From assembly GCF_947258925.1 (NCBI RefSeq), contig NZ_CAMYKG010000036.1, positions 29,146 through 93,145 of the forward strand: a stretch of 64,000 nucleotides of DNA, read 5' to 3'. The translations under genes and the position numbers were made by a program. This document shows, piece after piece, positions 53,898-63,431 of this stretch; position 1 is the first letter of the stretch; each line of letters begins with the position of its first letter. This DNA comes from an uncultured Eudoraea sp. GTDB lineage: Bacteria > Bacteroidota > Bacteroidia > Flavobacteriales > Flavobacteriaceae. The notes under the pieces were generated by a model that was given only the letters and a program-made list of their open reading frames with translations, did no database searches and had not been told where the DNA came from.

Positions 53898-56081
53898 TTA
53901 TTCCAGTGAATACGCAACATATACATCATTGGATGCGGTGCCCATTTTCCCTCCACCACAAGCAATCACAATATATTGTTTCCCGTCTATTTCATAGGTG
54001 GCAGGAGTAGCGTAACCCCCTGCCTCCAAATCTGTTTCCCAAAGTAATTCACCAGTTTTCATACTAAAAGCCCTGAATTTTTCATCTTTGGTTGCAGCAA
54101 TAAACAATACGCCACCAGCTGTAATTACAGGTCCGCCATAATTTTCAGTGCCACTTACCGGATAATCAGGATCATTTAATTCCTCCTCATTACCCAGCGG
54201 AATTTTCCAAAGATATTCCCCTGTATTTAAATCAATAGCATTTAAAGTGCCCCATGGGGGTTTAATGACCGGGTAACCCCGATTGTCTTTGAACCTTCCA
54301 AAACCAACCATTCCGTAAGGCGCGTGGTCTGAGGTTTCGGCCCGATGATCGTTTGATTCAATACCGCTTAAATATTCTGAAAGGGCCTTTACTTCGTCAT
54401 CGGTAAGGTTTGGCATGGCAGGCATAGCACCCTTACCATTCTTAATGTTAGCTATAATCTCATTTGGGGAAAGTCGTGATTTGACATTTTGAAGTTCCGG
54501 GATAACCCCCAACCCCTGTAAATTACCGCCATGACAACGAGCACAGTGTATTTGTGATAGAGTAGCACCGTAACTTAATTTTTTGCCATCTTTATATCCA
54601 ACTCTGGCCATTCGTACAATCCATGGCATTTCATTTGAATTTACATACATAATTCCTTTTCTGGGGTCAACGGCCGCCCCGCCCCATTCTGCTCCGCCAT
54701 CTGCCCCGGGAAATAAAATAACACCTGCTGTATCAATGGGATAAAACTGTCCTTCAGAGGTTACCTGTTTAAATCGTTGGAGCACCGTTAACCCTTTTGT
54801 ATTCTGTTCTTTGTCAATAAAATCGTCTACAAAAGCAGCCTGGTTGGGAGCATAGAGATCTTCTTCTTTGAGTTGTTGCCGGGCAAAAGGTTCAGGTTTT
54901 AGAGGTAAGGGTTGTGTTTTTGCCGTGGTATCACCTTCCAGAGTGGTAGCCGGGTATGGTTTTTCCTCTATAGGGAAAAGAGGCTCACCTGTTAAACGGT
55001 TGAATACATATATATGGCCACTTTTAGTTATTTGAGCAACTGCAGGGGTTTTCTGTCCATCTTTTTCTACCTCGAGGAGGTTAGGGGGTGCTGGTAAATC
55101 CCTGTCCCAAACATCGTGATGAACCATTTGAAAATGCCAGATCCTTTCACCGGTTTTCGCATTGAGGGCTAATAAGGTATTGGCGAATAAATTATCGCCA
55201 ACCCGGGCACCTCCATACCAGTCGAAAGCAGCAGACCCTGTTGGTACATATACTATTCCGCGTTCCTCATCAAGTGCCATCCCAGCCCAATTATTTGCAC
55301 CACCAATCTGGTCATTTTTATAAGCCTCTTTCGGCCATGTCTCATAGCCAAATTCACCGGGTTTTGGGATAGTATGGAAAATCCATTCCATTTCGCCAGT
55401 AATTACATTAAAAGCCCGAATATGCCCTGGAGCAGCACCGGGAGATTCGGAGGTTCTGGAACCCATAATGTACAAATTCTTATAGATCACCCCCGGGGTA
55501 GTAACCACAATGGGAACTTTTTCCGGGTCTCTCCCAAGGCCTTTTCTTAAATCAATATGTCCATTAGTGCCAAAGGATTCGATTACAGTCCCGGTTTCAA
55601 TGTCTATTGCGTAAAGCATAAAACCTGAAGTATAAAATAATCTACTTTTTTCTTTTGATTCTGAAGTCCAATACATTAATCCACGACTTAAACCCAGGCC
55701 GGTTTCGTCTGCAGATTCCGATTCGTACGTCCAGAGCTCCTTGCCTGTTTTTGCATTGATGGCAAAGAGGGTATTTGCCGGATTTACGCCGAAGAGTTTA
55801 TCCTCAACTATTAAAGGATTTGTTTGTATCTGCGAATTTCTCCCTTCCTCAAGTCCCCCGCTACTGTAACTCCATGCAAGTTTCAACTGCCCCACATTTT
55901 CTGTGGTGATTTCATCCAATACCGAAAAATGGGTCCTTTCAGGATCACCTAGATAATGGGTCCATGTTTTAAAATAGTCTTTACCAGCAATTGAATTTTG
56001 GTCATCAGATATATGCTTTGATTCGTTTTTGCAGGCCGCTATCCCAAAAAACAGCACAATCAGAATTAAATTTAATCTCAT
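53898..56081 (-). CDS. PQQ-dependent dehydrogenase with cytochrome c domain, lipoprotein
   Basis: About 727 residues from the ATG at 56081. That gives MRLNLILIVLFFGIAACKNES, a clear lipoprotein signal; a longer frame reaches 56129 into the next gene. Beta-propeller repeats of the quinoprotein type are seen (LFAINAKTGKELWTYES; LLALNAKTGERIWHFQMVHHDVWDRD; LNAIDLNTGEYLWKIPLG). A c-type heme site CARCHGG is inserted near residue 513, with GAMPAMPNL as the likely distal Met region. It probably oxidises an alcohol or sugar in the periplasm and passes electrons to the respiratory chain. PQQ may be scavenged, as no pqq genes are here. Confidence 0.9.
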   Translation of the reverse strand: MRLNLILIVLFFGIAACKNESKHISDDQNSIAGKDYFKTWTHYLGDPERTHFSVLDEITTENVGQLKLAWSYSSGGLEEGRNSQIQTNPLIVEDKLFGVNPANTLFAINAKTGKELWTYESESADETGLGLSRGLMYWTSESKEKSRLFYTSGFMLYAIDIETGTVIESFGTNGHIDLRKGLGRDPEKVPIVVTTPGVIYKNLYIMGSRTSESPGAAPGHIRAFNVITGEMEWIFHTIPKPGEFGYETWPKEAYKNDQIGGANNWAGMALDEERGIVYVPTGSAAFDWYGGARVGDNLFANTLLALNAKTGERIWHFQMVHHDVWDRDLPAPPNLLEVEKDGQKTPAVAQITKSGHIYVFNRLTGEPLFPIEEKPYPATTLEGDTTAKTQPLPLKPEPFARQQLKEEDLYAPNQAAFVDDFIDKEQNTKGLTVLQRFKQVTSEGQFYPIDTAGVILFPGADGGAEWGGAAVDPRKGIMYVNSNEMPWIVRMARVGYKDGKKLSYGATLSQIHCARCHGGNLQGLGVIPELQNVKSRLSPNEIIANIKNGKGAMPAMPNLTDDEVKALSEYLSGIESNDHRAETSDHAPYGMVGFGRFKDNRGYPVIKPPWGTLNAIDLNTGEYLWKIPLGNEEELNDPDYPVSGTENYGGPVITAGGVLFIAATKDEKFRAFSMKTGELLWETDLEAGGYATPATYEIDGKQYIVIACGGGKMGTASNDVYVAYSLE

Positions 56082-56094
56082 ATTTTCTTTTTTA

Positions 56095-57027
56095 TTAAAG
56101 CTGATCCAAATCCGGTACTGTGAGTTCATCTATATTCCATTTTGCCCTTTTTGCACCTGCCTGATAGGTGCTTTCAAGGAAATCGAGTACGGCTTTTCGG
56201 GGGTTTATGGAATTCTTAGCATCTTCGTATCTTAATAAGGCCATCGGGCTACCATTGCTGTCCTGCCAGAATGCTTCTTTTGGTTTAAGAGCTTCTTCAT
56301 CTATCCCATTGGGGGAGGGGTAGGTGTAGGAATAATACATTGGCTCAGGGACATTGGTATCACCTACCCAAAATCCAAAACTAATTTGTTCATGGGAATA
56401 GGTTTCTTTTTCCAAAATCCTTGCGGATTTATCCATGGGAGGTAACTTTTTTCCGGAGAATCGGGTTACCACTAAATCGAGGTGGTGCCAGTAAATATGA
56501 ACCGGACAGGTTTTGCCGTAAAAACGACCACCAAATTCCTTAAAAACATTGCTATTCCACAACATGAGTTTCCAAAAAGTATTTATATACTTCCAATCAT
56601 AATGGTAGTACTCCGTAATCTCATAAAAGTGTTTCTCGATTCCTACATCAAAAGGTCTATCAATAAATTTAGGAAATACACCGAGACCATTTATTTCGGC
56701 CATAAACCGAGTATAAAATTCTGCGATACTAGGATTATCACTAAGGGATAAGACAATATCTTCACCAGAACTTCGGGATATGATAACCGCTTTTCTTTTT
56801 ATATTAAACTCCATTTCAAAGCTGTCCAATCCATCATTTATGGGGACGCTATAAGTGCTAAAGCCCCTTGGTGTAACATAGAGTGTAATGTACCACCAAT
56901 GGTTCTTTCTGGTAGTTGATTTCAATCTTGTCTTACCCAGTATTTGAAGTAGTAAATGAATTGTGATTCTGGTATTGGTCCAATCTTTAAATGGCAGAGA
57001 GGGTAGCTTTTCAACATTCATAGGCAT
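56095..57027 (-). CDS. DUF5996 family protein
   Basis: 310 residues. The family pattern is well kept: LPFKDWTNTRITIHLLLQILGK, HWWYITLYVTPRGFSTYSVP near residue 45, FYGKTCPVHIYWHHLDLVVTRFSGKKLPP near 168 and SHEQISFGFWVGD near 212, with a final YTYPSPNG. Function unknown; the conserved His, Trp and Glu residues hint at an enzyme or a ligand-binding protein. It sits 13 bp upstream of the quinoprotein gene, so it may serve that enzyme, but DUF5996 genes occur in many contexts. Confidence 0.82.
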   Translation of the reverse strand: MPMNVEKLPSLPFKDWTNTRITIHLLLQILGKTRLKSTTRKNHWWYITLYVTPRGFSTYSVPINDGLDSFEMEFNIKRKAVIISRSSGEDIVLSLSDNPSIAEFYTRFMAEINGLGVFPKFIDRPFDVGIEKHFYEITEYYHYDWKYINTFWKLMLWNSNVFKEFGGRFYGKTCPVHIYWHHLDLVVTRFSGKKLPPMDKSARILEKETYSHEQISFGFWVGDTNVPEPMYYSYTYPSPNGIDEEALKPKEAFWQDSNGSPMALLRYEDAKNSINPRKAVLDFLESTYQAGAKRAKWNIDELTVPDLDQL

Positions 57028-57064
57028 TATTTTTCTAAAGGATTATTATGTTTATTTCTTTGGG

Positions 57065-58351
57065 TCAGGATAAATCCCATTTTTTCCTGGGTTTTCTAGA
57101 GAGCATCTTATTTGCTTCTTTATCGCCAATAAATTTTTCTTTTTCGGCATTCCATTCGAGTTTTCTTTTTAGCTGCCATGAGATCAATCCCAAATGCATG
57201 GGCAGTGTCATCTCCCTGGCATAGGCCAGATTAGATTCTGAAGGATTACGTGATTTCACTGCATCCACAAAATTCTGCTGGTGGCCGGGAGAACGCTGAA
57301 GGGTTTTAGCAATTTCGGGAATATCCGTAACTGTTTCTCCGTTGATGGTAATCTCCCGGGTTTCATAATCACAAATCAGGGAGCCTTTGTCGCCTTCAAA
57401 ATAAGCCCCTATCCCTCTTTCGGCCGCACCGGGAACATTAGGAGGTGTAGAGGTCCAGAATAGCTTAAGGTCCTCAAATTCGTAGTCCACATCAATCCAT
57501 TTTGGGGTATTGGCTATCCCATCTGCTTCTTCTCCCCTGGCTGAAATATGTTTCAGGCCTTTTGGCTGTATGGCCCAGTAAACTACATCGGCTATATGGC
57601 ACCAGAAATCCGCAAACACGCCGCCGGAATAATCCATAAAATAGCGATAGGTGAAATGGCATTTCGCCGGGATATAATCTACATAAGGGGCAGGTCCGAG
57701 CCACATATCCCAATCTAATGTTTTAGGAATAGGTTTGATTACTGTTTCTTTTAAATTAGGAGGAACACCGGTTTTCCACAACCTAACAGTATGAACTTTA
57801 CCAATAGCCCCGGCCTGGATGAGTTCTACAACACGGTGGTAATTATCGGTTGCATGTATCTGCGTTCCCAACTGAAAAATACGGTTGTATTTCTTTTGGG
57901 ATTTAAGCATCATTTGCCCTTCTTTTACATCATATGAAAGTGGTTTTTCACCATAGACATCTTTTCCGGCCTGGAAGGCGAGGGTTGCAATTTGTGCATG
58001 CCAATGATCCGGAGTAGCACAGGTAATGGCATCAATATCCTTTCGATCTAATATTCTCCGAAAATCCTTGTAACCACTCGCTTTAGATCCTGGTTGAAGA
58101 TTTTCTAAAGTTTTTAAACTCTTGGCCAAATGCAGTTCATCTACATCACATAAGGCAACCACTTCTACCTCATCTAAACCTGCAAACCATTTCATATGGT
58201 TGTTTCCCATACCACCAACCCCAATATGGGCCACACGTAGTCGATCACTAGCGGCTACTTTCCTTGCCAGGGAAGGAAGGAGGGTTAATCCCATTAGGCC
58301 CAGGCTACTTTTTTTTACAAATTCCCGACGGTTATGTTTAGGTACTTTCAT
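57065..58351 (-). CDS. Gfo/Idh/MocA family oxidoreductase, Tat-exported
   Basis: 428 residues. A Tat-like signal (RREFVKKSSLGLMGLTLLPSLA) precedes the Rossmann fold, whose nucleotide motif is AHIGVGGMGNNHMKW near residue 40. EKPLSYDVKEGQMM near 135 is the family's conserved EKP. DYSGGVFADFWCHIADVVYWAI near 240 is the usual substrate region. The C-terminus contains LGLISWQLKRKLEWN. Exported members of this type act on sugars or glycosides in Bacteroidota, for example in redox-assisted glycosidic cleavage; the substrate here is unknown. It lies 45 bp downstream of galK. Confidence 0.88.
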   Translation of the reverse strand: MKVPKHNRREFVKKSSLGLMGLTLLPSLARKVAASDRLRVAHIGVGGMGNNHMKWFAGLDEVEVVALCDVDELHLAKSLKTLENLQPGSKASGYKDFRRILDRKDIDAITCATPDHWHAQIATLAFQAGKDVYGEKPLSYDVKEGQMMLKSQKKYNRIFQLGTQIHATDNYHRVVELIQAGAIGKVHTVRLWKTGVPPNLKETVIKPIPKTLDWDMWLGPAPYVDYIPAKCHFTYRYFMDYSGGVFADFWCHIADVVYWAIQPKGLKHISARGEEADGIANTPKWIDVDYEFEDLKLFWTSTPPNVPGAAERGIGAYFEGDKGSLICDYETREITINGETVTDIPEIAKTLQRSPGHQQNFVDAVKSRNPSESNLAYAREMTLPMHLGLISWQLKRKLEWNAEKEKFIGDKEANKMLSRKPRKKWDLS

Positions 58352-58356
58352 GATAG

Positions 58357-58386
58357 TTTTTTTGCACTTTTAAAGTACAAAAAAAA
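58357..58386. repeat. A/T-rich inverted repeat between galK and the Gfo/Idh/MocA gene
   Basis: TTTTTTTGCACTTT and AAAGTACAAAAAAA are near-perfect complements around a single centre base. It is possibly a terminator for galK or a protein-binding palindrome in the leader of the next gene. Confidence 0.4.
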
Positions 58387-58396
58387 GCACCACTTT

Positions 58397-59530
58397 TTAA
58401 GCCTTAAATTCTACAAGGGTGGTCCCGGCACTGGGATGGCCTTCAAAATAACTAAGGTTAATATTAAATTCCTTTTTATAGGCTTCAGAAATTGATTGAA
58501 TAAATAAGTCGGCCGAATCTTCGTGGACTAAATTGATAGTGCATCCGCCAAAGCCGCCACCCATTACCCGGGAGCCTAATACTTCCGGAATATTTTTTGA
58601 AAAATCTACCAAAAAGTCCAATTCCCGACAACTTACTTCATATAAAGCTCGAAGACCTTCATGAGTTTGATACATTAGTGCCCCCAGCTTTTCTAAATCA
58701 CCTTTTTTCAGGGCTTCTACGGCATCCAAAACCCGGGTGTTTTCCTGCACCACATAATTGCACCTATTGAAGACTTTGGGGTTCATTGACGTTTTACAAG
58801 CCTCGATTATTTTCGGATTGGCATCCCTTAGTGAAGCTACGGAGGGATATTTTTTTTGTAAAATAGCTACCCCTTCTTCGCACTCTTTTCTTCTGGTGTT
58901 GTATTCACTACTTGCCAGGCTGTGAGAAACATTACTGTTTAATAAAACTAATTTGTAAGGAGCTATCTCAAAGGGCACATACCTATACTCCATATTTCTA
59001 CAATCCAATAAGATCACATGGTCTTTTTTACTCATTACTGATGCAAATTGGTCCATTATCCCACACTTGGTACCTACATAATTATGTTCCGCATCCCGGG
59101 ATAGTTCCACAATTTCATGTTTAGACAAGCCAAGGGCAAAAAGCTCATTCAGGCCGAAGGCCAGGCCACATTCGAGAGCAGCCGAAGAACTGACCCCGGC
59201 ACCAACCGGCAGATTACTTTCAATAGCACAATGAAAGCCTTTTAGTTCCTTACTTCTACTATAAATTTCATAGAGTACGCCCAGAATGTAATTTTCCCAT
59301 TGCACATGGCTAGGCGCAATATGTTTTAGATCTACCACCAGTGCCTTTTCATATCCCTTACTTCTAATTTCACAGTGGGTATCCGTATTATTCCTTTCAA
59401 GGGTAAAGCGAATTCTCTTGTCTATGGCTGTGGGGAGTACATATCCCAGATTATAGTCTGTGTGCTCGCCAATAATATTGATCCTCCCTGGAGAATCAAT
59501 AATTACTTTACCCACCAACTTGTCAGCCAT
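58397..59530 (-). CDS. galK: Galactokinase
   Basis: Phosphorylates galactose at C1 (Leloir pathway). 377 residues. The GHMP signature is intact: SPGRINIIGEHTDYNLGYVLP near residue 14 and the ATP loop NLPVGAGVSSSAALECGLA near 105. The third motif GSRVMGGGFGGCTINLV is near 322. No galT or galM gene adjoins, so the rest of the pathway lies elsewhere. It is 45 bp from the Gfo/Idh/MocA gene and 32 bp from the D-Hyp oxidase gene, all on one strand. An AT-rich hairpin at 58357-58386 separates it from the oxidoreductase gene. Confidence 0.95.
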   Translation of the reverse strand: MADKLVGKVIIDSPGRINIIGEHTDYNLGYVLPTAIDKRIRFTLERNNTDTHCEIRSKGYEKALVVDLKHIAPSHVQWENYILGVLYEIYSRSKELKGFHCAIESNLPVGAGVSSSAALECGLAFGLNELFALGLSKHEIVELSRDAEHNYVGTKCGIMDQFASVMSKKDHVILLDCRNMEYRYVPFEIAPYKLVLLNSNVSHSLASSEYNTRRKECEEGVAILQKKYPSVASLRDANPKIIEACKTSMNPKVFNRCNYVVQENTRVLDAVEALKKGDLEKLGALMYQTHEGLRALYEVSCRELDFLVDFSKNIPEVLGSRVMGGGFGGCTINLVHEDSADLFIQSISEAYKKEFNINLSYFEGHPSAGTTLVEFKA

Positions 59531-59562
59531 TATTTGTCAATTGAACTAATTTCATTCGCCCT

Positions 59563-60813
59563 TTAAAATTTTCTATCCGGGTCGAAAGGCGTAATATCCA
59601 TTTCAGGTTTTTTGTTATCCACAATATCTGAAACGAGTTTCCCGGTTGCGGGCCCCAGGCTCCAACCCATCATGGCATGACCAGTTGCAAAAATTAGGTT
59701 GTTATATTTGTTACTTCGGCCAATATATGGTAAACCATCAGGACTTACCGGGCGAAGCCCGCTTTTGGCATTTGCCTTATCTTCCATGCTTATTTCTATT
59801 TCCGGGTAATAGCTATTTGCTGCCTTTGCAATGGCTTCAACCCTTTCTTTTCTTATGGTATCATTAATACCGGAGAATTCCATGGTTCCGGCAAAACGGG
59901 TAAAACCCTGCATAGGTGTTACCGCAGCTTTGGCCTCCATAAGTACAGCAGGAATAGTTATTCCCGTATGTTCCTTAACATTAATTGAATACCCTTTACC
60001 TGCCTGCAAAGGGAGTTTTACTTTTAGTAGTTTGGAAATTTTACTACTCCAGGAACCGGCTGCTAGAACCACTTCATCAGCATTGTAAGATGCCTTTGAT
60101 GTTATTATTTGATTAATTTTATTCGTGACAGTTGAAATCTCTTTAACCTCTTCATTGGTTTTTATCTCTACACCTGCATCCCTGAGATATTTTACCATTT
60201 TGGGCATGAATTCAGTAGGGGTTGTATGGCGGTCACATTCATAATGAATGGCTCCTTTTACGTTCAATACAACATTGGGTTCCACTTTCTTTAACTGAGT
60301 CGTATCAAGGTTTTTTACTTCAAGACCAAGAAATCTGGCTTTTTCTGCAACCTCCATTTCACCTTCGCCTGCTTTGTCCGTTTTGTACATCATGAGAAGG
60401 CCTTTACGCTCTAGTTGGAATTTACCTAAATCACCTGACGTAAAAATATCTTCAAACAGGCTGCGACTTAAGATATTTATATCCTTGATTACCGGAATTG
60501 CCTTAGCTACTTTGGTATGAGTTGAAGACCTGTGAAAATACCAGGACCATCTTAAAAAATCCGGGTCCCATCGCGGTTTCATATAGAAAGGACTTGAAGA
60601 ATTAAACATCCATTTAATACCTTTTGCGATCATTCCGGGAGAAGCCAGAGGGATTATATGACTGGGGGTAATATAGCCTGCATTAACAAAAGAAGCTCCC
60701 GCAGTAATATCGGATTTGTCTATAACGGTAACCTGATGACCTTCCTTATTGAGATAATAAGCAGAACTCAGACCGGAAATACCTCCACCTATAATAATTA
60801 TGCGTTTGCTCAT
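59563..60813 (-). CDS. FAD-dependent D-amino acid oxidase/dehydrogenase (putative D-hydroxyproline oxidase)
   Basis: 416 residues. The FAD Rossmann motif is RIIIIGGGISGLSSAYYLNKEGHQVTVIDK (residues 4-33). VVLAAGSWSSKISKLL near 250 and the C-terminal SGLRPVSPDGLPYIGRSNKYNNLIFATGHAMMGWSLGPATG near 352 are typical of the DadA/DAO family. In the hydroxyproline pathway such an enzyme oxidises cis-4-hydroxy-D-proline to pyrroline-4-hydroxy-2-carboxylate. The assignment rests on operon context: the epimerase gene ends 1 bp upstream. It is the last gene of the operon in this direction. Confidence 0.85.
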   Translation of the reverse strand: MSKRIIIIGGGISGLSSAYYLNKEGHQVTVIDKSDITAGASFVNAGYITPSHIIPLASPGMIAKGIKWMFNSSSPFYMKPRWDPDFLRWSWYFHRSSTHTKVAKAIPVIKDINILSRSLFEDIFTSGDLGKFQLERKGLLMMYKTDKAGEGEMEVAEKARFLGLEVKNLDTTQLKKVEPNVVLNVKGAIHYECDRHTTPTEFMPKMVKYLRDAGVEIKTNEEVKEISTVTNKINQIITSKASYNADEVVLAAGSWSSKISKLLKVKLPLQAGKGYSINVKEHTGITIPAVLMEAKAAVTPMQGFTRFAGTMEFSGINDTIRKERVEAIAKAANSYYPEIEISMEDKANAKSGLRPVSPDGLPYIGRSNKYNNLIFATGHAMMGWSLGPATGKLVSDIVDNKKPEMDITPFDPDRKF

Positions 60814-60814
60814 A

Positions 60815-61822
60815 TTAAATTACTTGAAACCCCTCTGCGAAGGGATCATCATCATCAATGTATATTTTATTGTGTCCATATACCCTGGCCCATCCCTTAA
60901 TACTCGGAATAATTGCCGGTTGGTTTTGCAAATAAGTAACTTCTTCAATTCGTCCTGTAAACTGAGACCCGATAAAACTCTCATGGATAAAATCTTCACC
61001 GGGTTTCAAGAGGCCCTTAGCATGCCATTGGGCCATACGTGCTGAAGTCCCAGTGCCACAGGGCGAACGATCAATGGCATTGTCTCCATAAAAAACTGCA
61101 TTTCGGGCCGAGGCATTAGTTGCTATTGTTTTACCGGTCCATAAAATGTGACTCACATCTCTGATGGTCTCATTTTCAGGATGTATAAATCTATTGGGGT
61201 ATTTTTTATTAATAGCCTCCCTAATTTCGCGACTAAACTGAATGAGATCAGCAGCACGGTAATTTTCCAGTCCTCCAAAGTTTTCCTGGGGATCTATAAT
61301 AGCATAAAAATTTCCTCCATAAGAAACATCAAAAACCAAGTTGCCTAAATGAGCACTTTCAATACTTAATTCAGTGGCTGCAAGAAACGATTTTACGTTA
61401 TTGAATTTTACCCAATCCACTTTTTTACCTGTCTGTTGATATTCAACTTCTACCAATCCTGCAGGAGTCTCCATGCGTATTTTTCCCGGGATCTTTGGTT
61501 GTATTAGCCCTTCTTCAATTCCAATGGTTATGGATCCTATTGTACCATGGCCACACATAGGTAAACAGCCACTGGTTTCAATAAATAAAATGCCCAAGTC
61601 GTTTGCAGGATCTGCGGGGAGATAAAAAATACTGCCACTCATCATATCATGTCCCCGGGGTTCAAACATAAGACCTTTGCGGATCCAGTCATAGGATTCC
61701 AGAAAATGCTGGCGCTTTTCACTCATGTTAGACCCCTTCAAAACAGGACCACCCTTAGCCACCACCCGCACAGGATTGCCGCAGGTGTGAGCATCAATGC
61801 AGTTAAAGGTAGTCCTAGCCAT
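60815..61822 (-). CDS. 4-hydroxyproline epimerase (proline racemase family)
   Basis: 335 residues. Both catalytic cysteines are present: Cys90 in LPMCGHGTIG and Cys255 in DRSPCGTGTSARMAQ. That excludes the Thr-containing trans-3-hydroxyproline dehydratases. It interconverts trans-4-hydroxy-L-proline and cis-4-hydroxy-D-proline, the first step of Hyp catabolism. The neighbours supply the next three steps: oxidase (60813), ALDH (61837) and DapA-type deaminase (63432). A proline racemase cannot be excluded from motifs alone, but the context strongly favours Hyp. Confidence 0.9.
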   Translation of the reverse strand: MARTTFNCIDAHTCGNPVRVVAKGGPVLKGSNMSEKRQHFLESYDWIRKGLMFEPRGHDMMSGSIFYLPADPANDLGILFIETSGCLPMCGHGTIGSITIGIEEGLIQPKIPGKIRMETPAGLVEVEYQQTGKKVDWVKFNNVKSFLAATELSIESAHLGNLVFDVSYGGNFYAIIDPQENFGGLENYRAADLIQFSREIREAINKKYPNRFIHPENETIRDVSHILWTGKTIATNASARNAVFYGDNAIDRSPCGTGTSARMAQWHAKGLLKPGEDFIHESFIGSQFTGRIEEVTYLQNQPAIIPSIKGWARVYGHNKIYIDDDDPFAEGFQVI

Positions 61823-61836
61823 GGGCTTATAGTTTA

Positions 61837-63420
61837 TTATAAAGCTGCATTTGTATAAACGCCATTTACCAATCGCAAAATTTGTAAGGGATTCTCATCT
61901 CTAAGCGCTGACGGGAGCAAATCCCGGGGCCAATTCTGAAATGCTACAGGTCGTACCCATCGTTTTATCGCATAAGGACCCACTGCTGTAAATCTGCTAT
62001 CTGTTGAAGCAGGGAATGGGCCACCATGAACCATAGAAGGACAAACTTCCACCCCGGTAGGAACACCGTTGAAAATAATCCGGCCTACCCGGCTGCCTAA
62101 GGCAGCGACAATATTTTCATGGTTGCTTACTTCTTCCTGATTTCCCAAAATGGTACCGGTAAGCTGACCTTCCAAATGTTTCAAAATGTTTGTAAGTTCA
62201 TCAGAATCCTCACATTGAACTACAATCGAGAAGGGTCCAAAAACCTCCTGGTGTAGTTTAGGGTTTTCCAGAAAATTTTCCCCCTCTGTTGTAAGTACAA
62301 GCTGTTGTGCAAAATAAGGTTGTGGTTCAGTTTCAAAAGCCGTAATTGATCTGGTACCGGCCTGTGCAACGGCCGTTTGCTTACCTTGTTCGTAATTACC
62401 ATAAATATTGGGATGCAACATACAACTGGGTTCCAGTTTTGCAATTTCTTTTCCCAGTGAACTGATAAAAGTGTCTAAGGTTTTGCTTTTTAGCCCTAAA
62501 ATAAGTCCTGGATTTGTACAAAATTGACCAGCTCCCAACATAATGGATGCCGCGTATTGCTCTGCCCAATAATTTCCTTTTTCTTCAAGAGCAGAGGGTA
62601 GTACCACCACGGGGTTAATGCTGCCCATTTCTGCAAAGACCGGAATTGGTTCCGGACGTTCATTGGCTAACTTATACAAGGCAGTACCACCTTTTATACT
62701 TCCGGTAAATCCAACTGCCTTGATTACCGGATGCTTAACAAGTTGCTGCCCCACTTCTATTCCACTGCTGTTCAAATTAGAAAAGACACCATTTGGCATA
62801 GCAGTTTTTTTCGCGGCATTTAGAATGGCTGATGCTACCAGCTCCCCGGTTCCGGCATGCATGGGATGACTCTTTACAATAACAGGACAGCCAGCGGCCA
62901 GTGCACTAGCCGTATCTCCACCTGCCGTGGAATAGGCCAGTGGAAAATTACTTGAGCCAAATACAGCAACAGGCCCCATGGGAAAAAGCATTTTTCTTAT
63001 ATCCGGTTTGGGTACAGGAGTTCTCTCCGGCAAGGCCGTATCAATACTGGCCTCTACCCAGGAACCATCTTCCAAAGTGTTGGCAAAAGTTCTTAACTGA
63101 CCTACGGTTCGCCCACGTTCCCCTTTGGCCCTGCCTTCGGGAAGACCACTTTCCAGGCAATACGATTCAATAAGTACATCGCCCAGGGCTTCTATTTCAT
63201 CAGCAATTACTCTTAAAAAGCCCGCCTTCCGTTCAGCCGTAAAATTTCTGTAACTTTCAAAAGCTTCAGAGGCCAGTTTTGCTGCTTCATTAAGCTCCTC
63301 CTCTGTAGCTTCGAAAAAGGTCCATTTATTCTCCAGGTTTAATTCAGGATTGAAAGTCTTGTACTTTTTGCTGCCTTTTCCAGACTGTTTATTGCCAATA
63401 TAGTTTTTTCCTGTAATCAT
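61837..63420 (-). CDS. Alpha-ketoglutaric semialdehyde dehydrogenase (aldehyde dehydrogenase family)
   Basis: 527 residues. The NAD(P) binding region FGSSNFPLAYSTAGGDTASALAAGCPVIVKSHP is near 155, the catalytic Glu in FAEMGSINPVVV near 268 and the catalytic Cys in MLGAGQFCTNPGLILG near 300. The closing HQEVFGPFSIVVQC is near 400. This length and FG(S/A)SNFPLA pattern fit the alpha-ketoglutaric semialdehyde dehydrogenases of sugar-acid and hydroxyproline catabolism. In this operon it would turn the product of the DapA-type deaminase into 2-oxoglutarate. It is 11 bp from the DapA gene and 14 bp from the epimerase gene. Confidence 0.88.
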   Translation of the reverse strand: MITGKNYIGNKQSGKGSKKYKTFNPELNLENKWTFFEATEEELNEAAKLASEAFESYRNFTAERKAGFLRVIADEIEALGDVLIESYCLESGLPEGRAKGERGRTVGQLRTFANTLEDGSWVEASIDTALPERTPVPKPDIRKMLFPMGPVAVFGSSNFPLAYSTAGGDTASALAAGCPVIVKSHPMHAGTGELVASAILNAAKKTAMPNGVFSNLNSSGIEVGQQLVKHPVIKAVGFTGSIKGGTALYKLANERPEPIPVFAEMGSINPVVVLPSALEEKGNYWAEQYAASIMLGAGQFCTNPGLILGLKSKTLDTFISSLGKEIAKLEPSCMLHPNIYGNYEQGKQTAVAQAGTRSITAFETEPQPYFAQQLVLTTEGENFLENPKLHQEVFGPFSIVVQCEDSDELTNILKHLEGQLTGTILGNQEEVSNHENIVAALGSRVGRIIFNGVPTGVEVCPSMVHGGPFPASTDSRFTAVGPYAIKRWVRPVAFQNWPRDLLPSALRDENPLQILRLVNGVYTNAAL

Positions 63421-63431
63421 ATCTCCATTGA

